Assembly (NCBI GenBank): GCA_910589415.1
Contig: OU342634.1
Coordinates: forward strand, 45,311,723 to 45,375,722
Source of the DNA: Malachius bipustulatus
Taxonomy: Eukaryota > Arthropoda > Insecta > Coleoptera > Melyridae
Direction: 5' to 3'
Length of the DNA stretch: 64,000 nucleotides
A program made the translations under genes and the position numbers. The notes under the pieces were generated by a model. That model was not told the DNA's origin, searched no databases, and saw only the letters and a program-made list of their open reading frames with translations. Each line of letters begins with the position of its first letter. Position 1 is the first letter of the stretch. Below are positions 62,105-64,000 of the stretch, piece by piece.

Positions 62105-62600
62105 CAAATGGATACCAGAGATCATACTGGAATTGAGGGAAATGGTGCCCGCATATTGGCAAGAAAAGGAGCTTCAACATCCTTATTATAGGACCAGTAT
62201 CATTCTGTGGCTTCAAAGACACATTCTTCAAGGCAGAACTCCGAAAGAAAGAAGAAAAACTGAGAGAAATCCATTGGAGGAACCTCTCAGGGTTGAAACA
62301 AGCCAAAGAACTCCTCGGGAACTTCAACCGAGAAAGGTCGACGATACTCCTCAACCTCAGTAAGTCTCAGAATTCTGACGAGATTCCTGACGGGGTATTG
62401 TAAGCTCGACGAACACCTGAGGAAGTTAGGCATATACAATATAGAAAGTTAGAACTCAAAAGAAGAACATCAGCTGGAAGCAGGGAATTCTACCCGACCT
62501 TGATCCTCTCAAGTTTCTCAAAGAAACGGAATTTGAGGTATTAATGGGATATGATTCCATACCAGGGGAAAGCATGTATAGTAGAGGGAGCACAATGAAC
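62105..62600 (+). pseudogene. 3' fragment of the same LINE family
   Basis: Reads DHTGIEGNGARILARKGAS (RNase H motif H-x-G-I-x-G-N followed by A-R-K-G-A) at 62110-62175. It then continues nearly parallel to the element at 22.8-23.28 kb (ACATTCTTCAAGGCAGAACT, ATTGGAGGAACCTCTC, AACACCTGAGGAAGTTAGGC, ACCTTGATCCTCTCAA). Frameshifted and stop-ridden. The zinc-motif segment present at 23.07 kb is mostly deleted here. Confidence 0.6.
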
Positions 62601-62609
62601 TATGTTCCT

Positions 62610-64000
62610 ACTATCAAACTTTTGAGTAGCATTATATACGAGTCTTATTTGCACGCCTACACAATTAGTAACAATTTTTGACTCAAGTATTTGAAATGCG
62701 AGTTTCGAGAATCGTGCCCCCTACCCACCCAATTATCGATTTCCCTGACATGGTTGTCAAATTAAGATTTCTTTCTGAATCTATGTCGCAATCGACTTTT
62801 CTGACAGCAGCCCGAAGTTATTATGATCTGGAATTATCCGATTAATAATTATATGAACAAGATTGAAATTTTTTTTTGTATAAATGACACTTTCTGATAA
62901 TTTTTTTGACTTTATACTGCCATTTTCCTAAGAAGCATCTCCATATTTTATCCCGCAATTGGTGGAATAGAGCAATTTTTTCAAGATTCTATACAAAGAT
63001 TTGTCCCGAAATGTCAACATATTGGTTATAAATGACACATTTTGACAACGTTTGTGAAAAAGACGACATAGTTTCCAGAAGACGGTCCGAAAATTTTGGT
63101 AACAGTGCACCAAAAAGAAAAAAAAAACAGATATTTCTAAGCAATTATACTTAATTAATTAATTATTTAATTAAAGTTTTGCGAACTTATGGTATTTTAT
63201 AATTATCAGTTTTTCTAATTAAAACACCATTAAAATTGAGGGCATTTTATTTTCTTCTGTTCCTACACAGGCACCAATAAAAAATCTAATAAAATCTATG
63301 AGCCTTGTTAATTTCTTCAATTTTTATTTATTTTTTTATTAATTAATTACTATCATAATTAAGCAAAGTAATAATTAACCGGCAGTGGAGATGCACCTTA
63401 ACAAGAGCTGCTCGTCAATTGTTTGTAAGACAAAACTCACTTAGAACATAGACATTTCGCAGAGAATAAGTCTGATTCCTGACTCTTTACTTTGTAATGC
63501 TTGCCAACTTACACCACAAAAGTATCGATGACATAGCTTTGGCAACGCTTTAGGATCTTTGATGGCTTGAATAATAACTTTTATTGTTCCAGATTATATT
63601 ACTTATAAGAAAAATAAAATGTTTTTCAATGCTCATGCTTGAAACGACATTGAGCAAGCGTTTAGAAAATAGCTTTGTACTGCAGTTATTAACCTTATCG
63701 ATAAAATTTAATGGTTACTTTGTTGTACCAATTGTCATCTGCTCGCATATTGCTCCTATCCCTTCATCCAGGTTGTATAGTACACTAGATGACTTTACCA
63801 GTTCAAAGTTTCTATTATTCAAAAATGCCAGTGAAAATATCAACAATGAAAAAAAAATGATCGATTAATTCGTCTCGAGGCTGGATTTACGCGATGGCTT
63901 TTATACAATGAAAGCTGCTGGAATTCCTCGCCTTCTACTTATAGCTAACTTGCTTTCTCAAAATTTCACAACTCAAAGAATTAAACTTTTTTCGACCTGA
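62610..64000. other. No recognised feature
   Basis: AT-rich, with a plus-strand frame at 63584-63868 that I cannot assign and that has no upstream signals. Confidence 0.45.

Overview
The window looks like intronic and intergenic DNA from an insect nuclear genome. It is AT-rich, has very few open frames, carries degenerate insect-type retroelements (RTE, Jockey/CR1-like and R1/I-like LINEs, Ty3/gypsy), many MITE-like elements flanked by TA, and canonical GT/AG splice sites. A hemipteran is a guess from general repeat flavour only. No bacterial genes, CRISPR arrays or operons were seen.

The one host gene I can support is on the minus strand. A coding exon at 55530-56099 (starting MSSKRKSPPTK) ends in a GTAAGT donor. 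Its split codon (TC) matches in phase the exon at 46235-46388 (starting A), which encodes a leucine-rich coiled coil followed by glutamines. I read this as the 5' part of a SoxD (Sox5/6, Sox102F-like) transcription factor gene. The HMG box and the rest of the protein are not in the window, so roughly the first 46 kb would be a giant downstream intron, and untranslated 5' exon(s) lie beyond 56.1 kb.

The rest is a mosaic of mobile DNA. From left to right: degenerate GC-richer repeats (0.9-1.9 kb); a degenerate ~300-400 bp tandem array (4.7-6.5 kb); a 548-bp TIR element (6.5-7.1 kb) whose relative at 24.5-25.0 kb has the same ends but a different centre; an internally deleted gypsy remnant (14-15 kb, minus); a polypurine tract (15.4-15.7 kb); a foldback element with a 174-bp tandem core (17.3-19.2 kb); LINE remnants (22.4-24.4 kb); an old 1.5-kb inverted repeat (27.8-29.2 kb); a CpG-richer island with paired SOX-type sites (35.7-36.0 kb); a foldback (42.7-43.3 kb); a LINE reverse transcriptase relic (48-48.9 kb); a 153-bp-repeat foldback (51.2-52.4 kb); two related degenerate minisatellites (49.0-49.5 and 54.4-55.3 kb); and two small palindromic elements (57.8-59.2 kb).

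The most interesting content is self-cleaving RNA. Three well-formed hammerhead ribozyme motifs are present. Two lie in opposite orientation in the near-identical arms of an 873-bp element flanked by a 12-bp direct repeat (37.4-38.3 kb). One lies in a 273-bp element flanked by an 11-bp direct repeat that interrupts the LINE reverse transcriptase relic (48.4-48.65 kb). A degenerate fourth motif is at 33.6 kb. These resemble Penelope-like element or retrozyme hammerheads, but no matching protein-coding partner is visible here.
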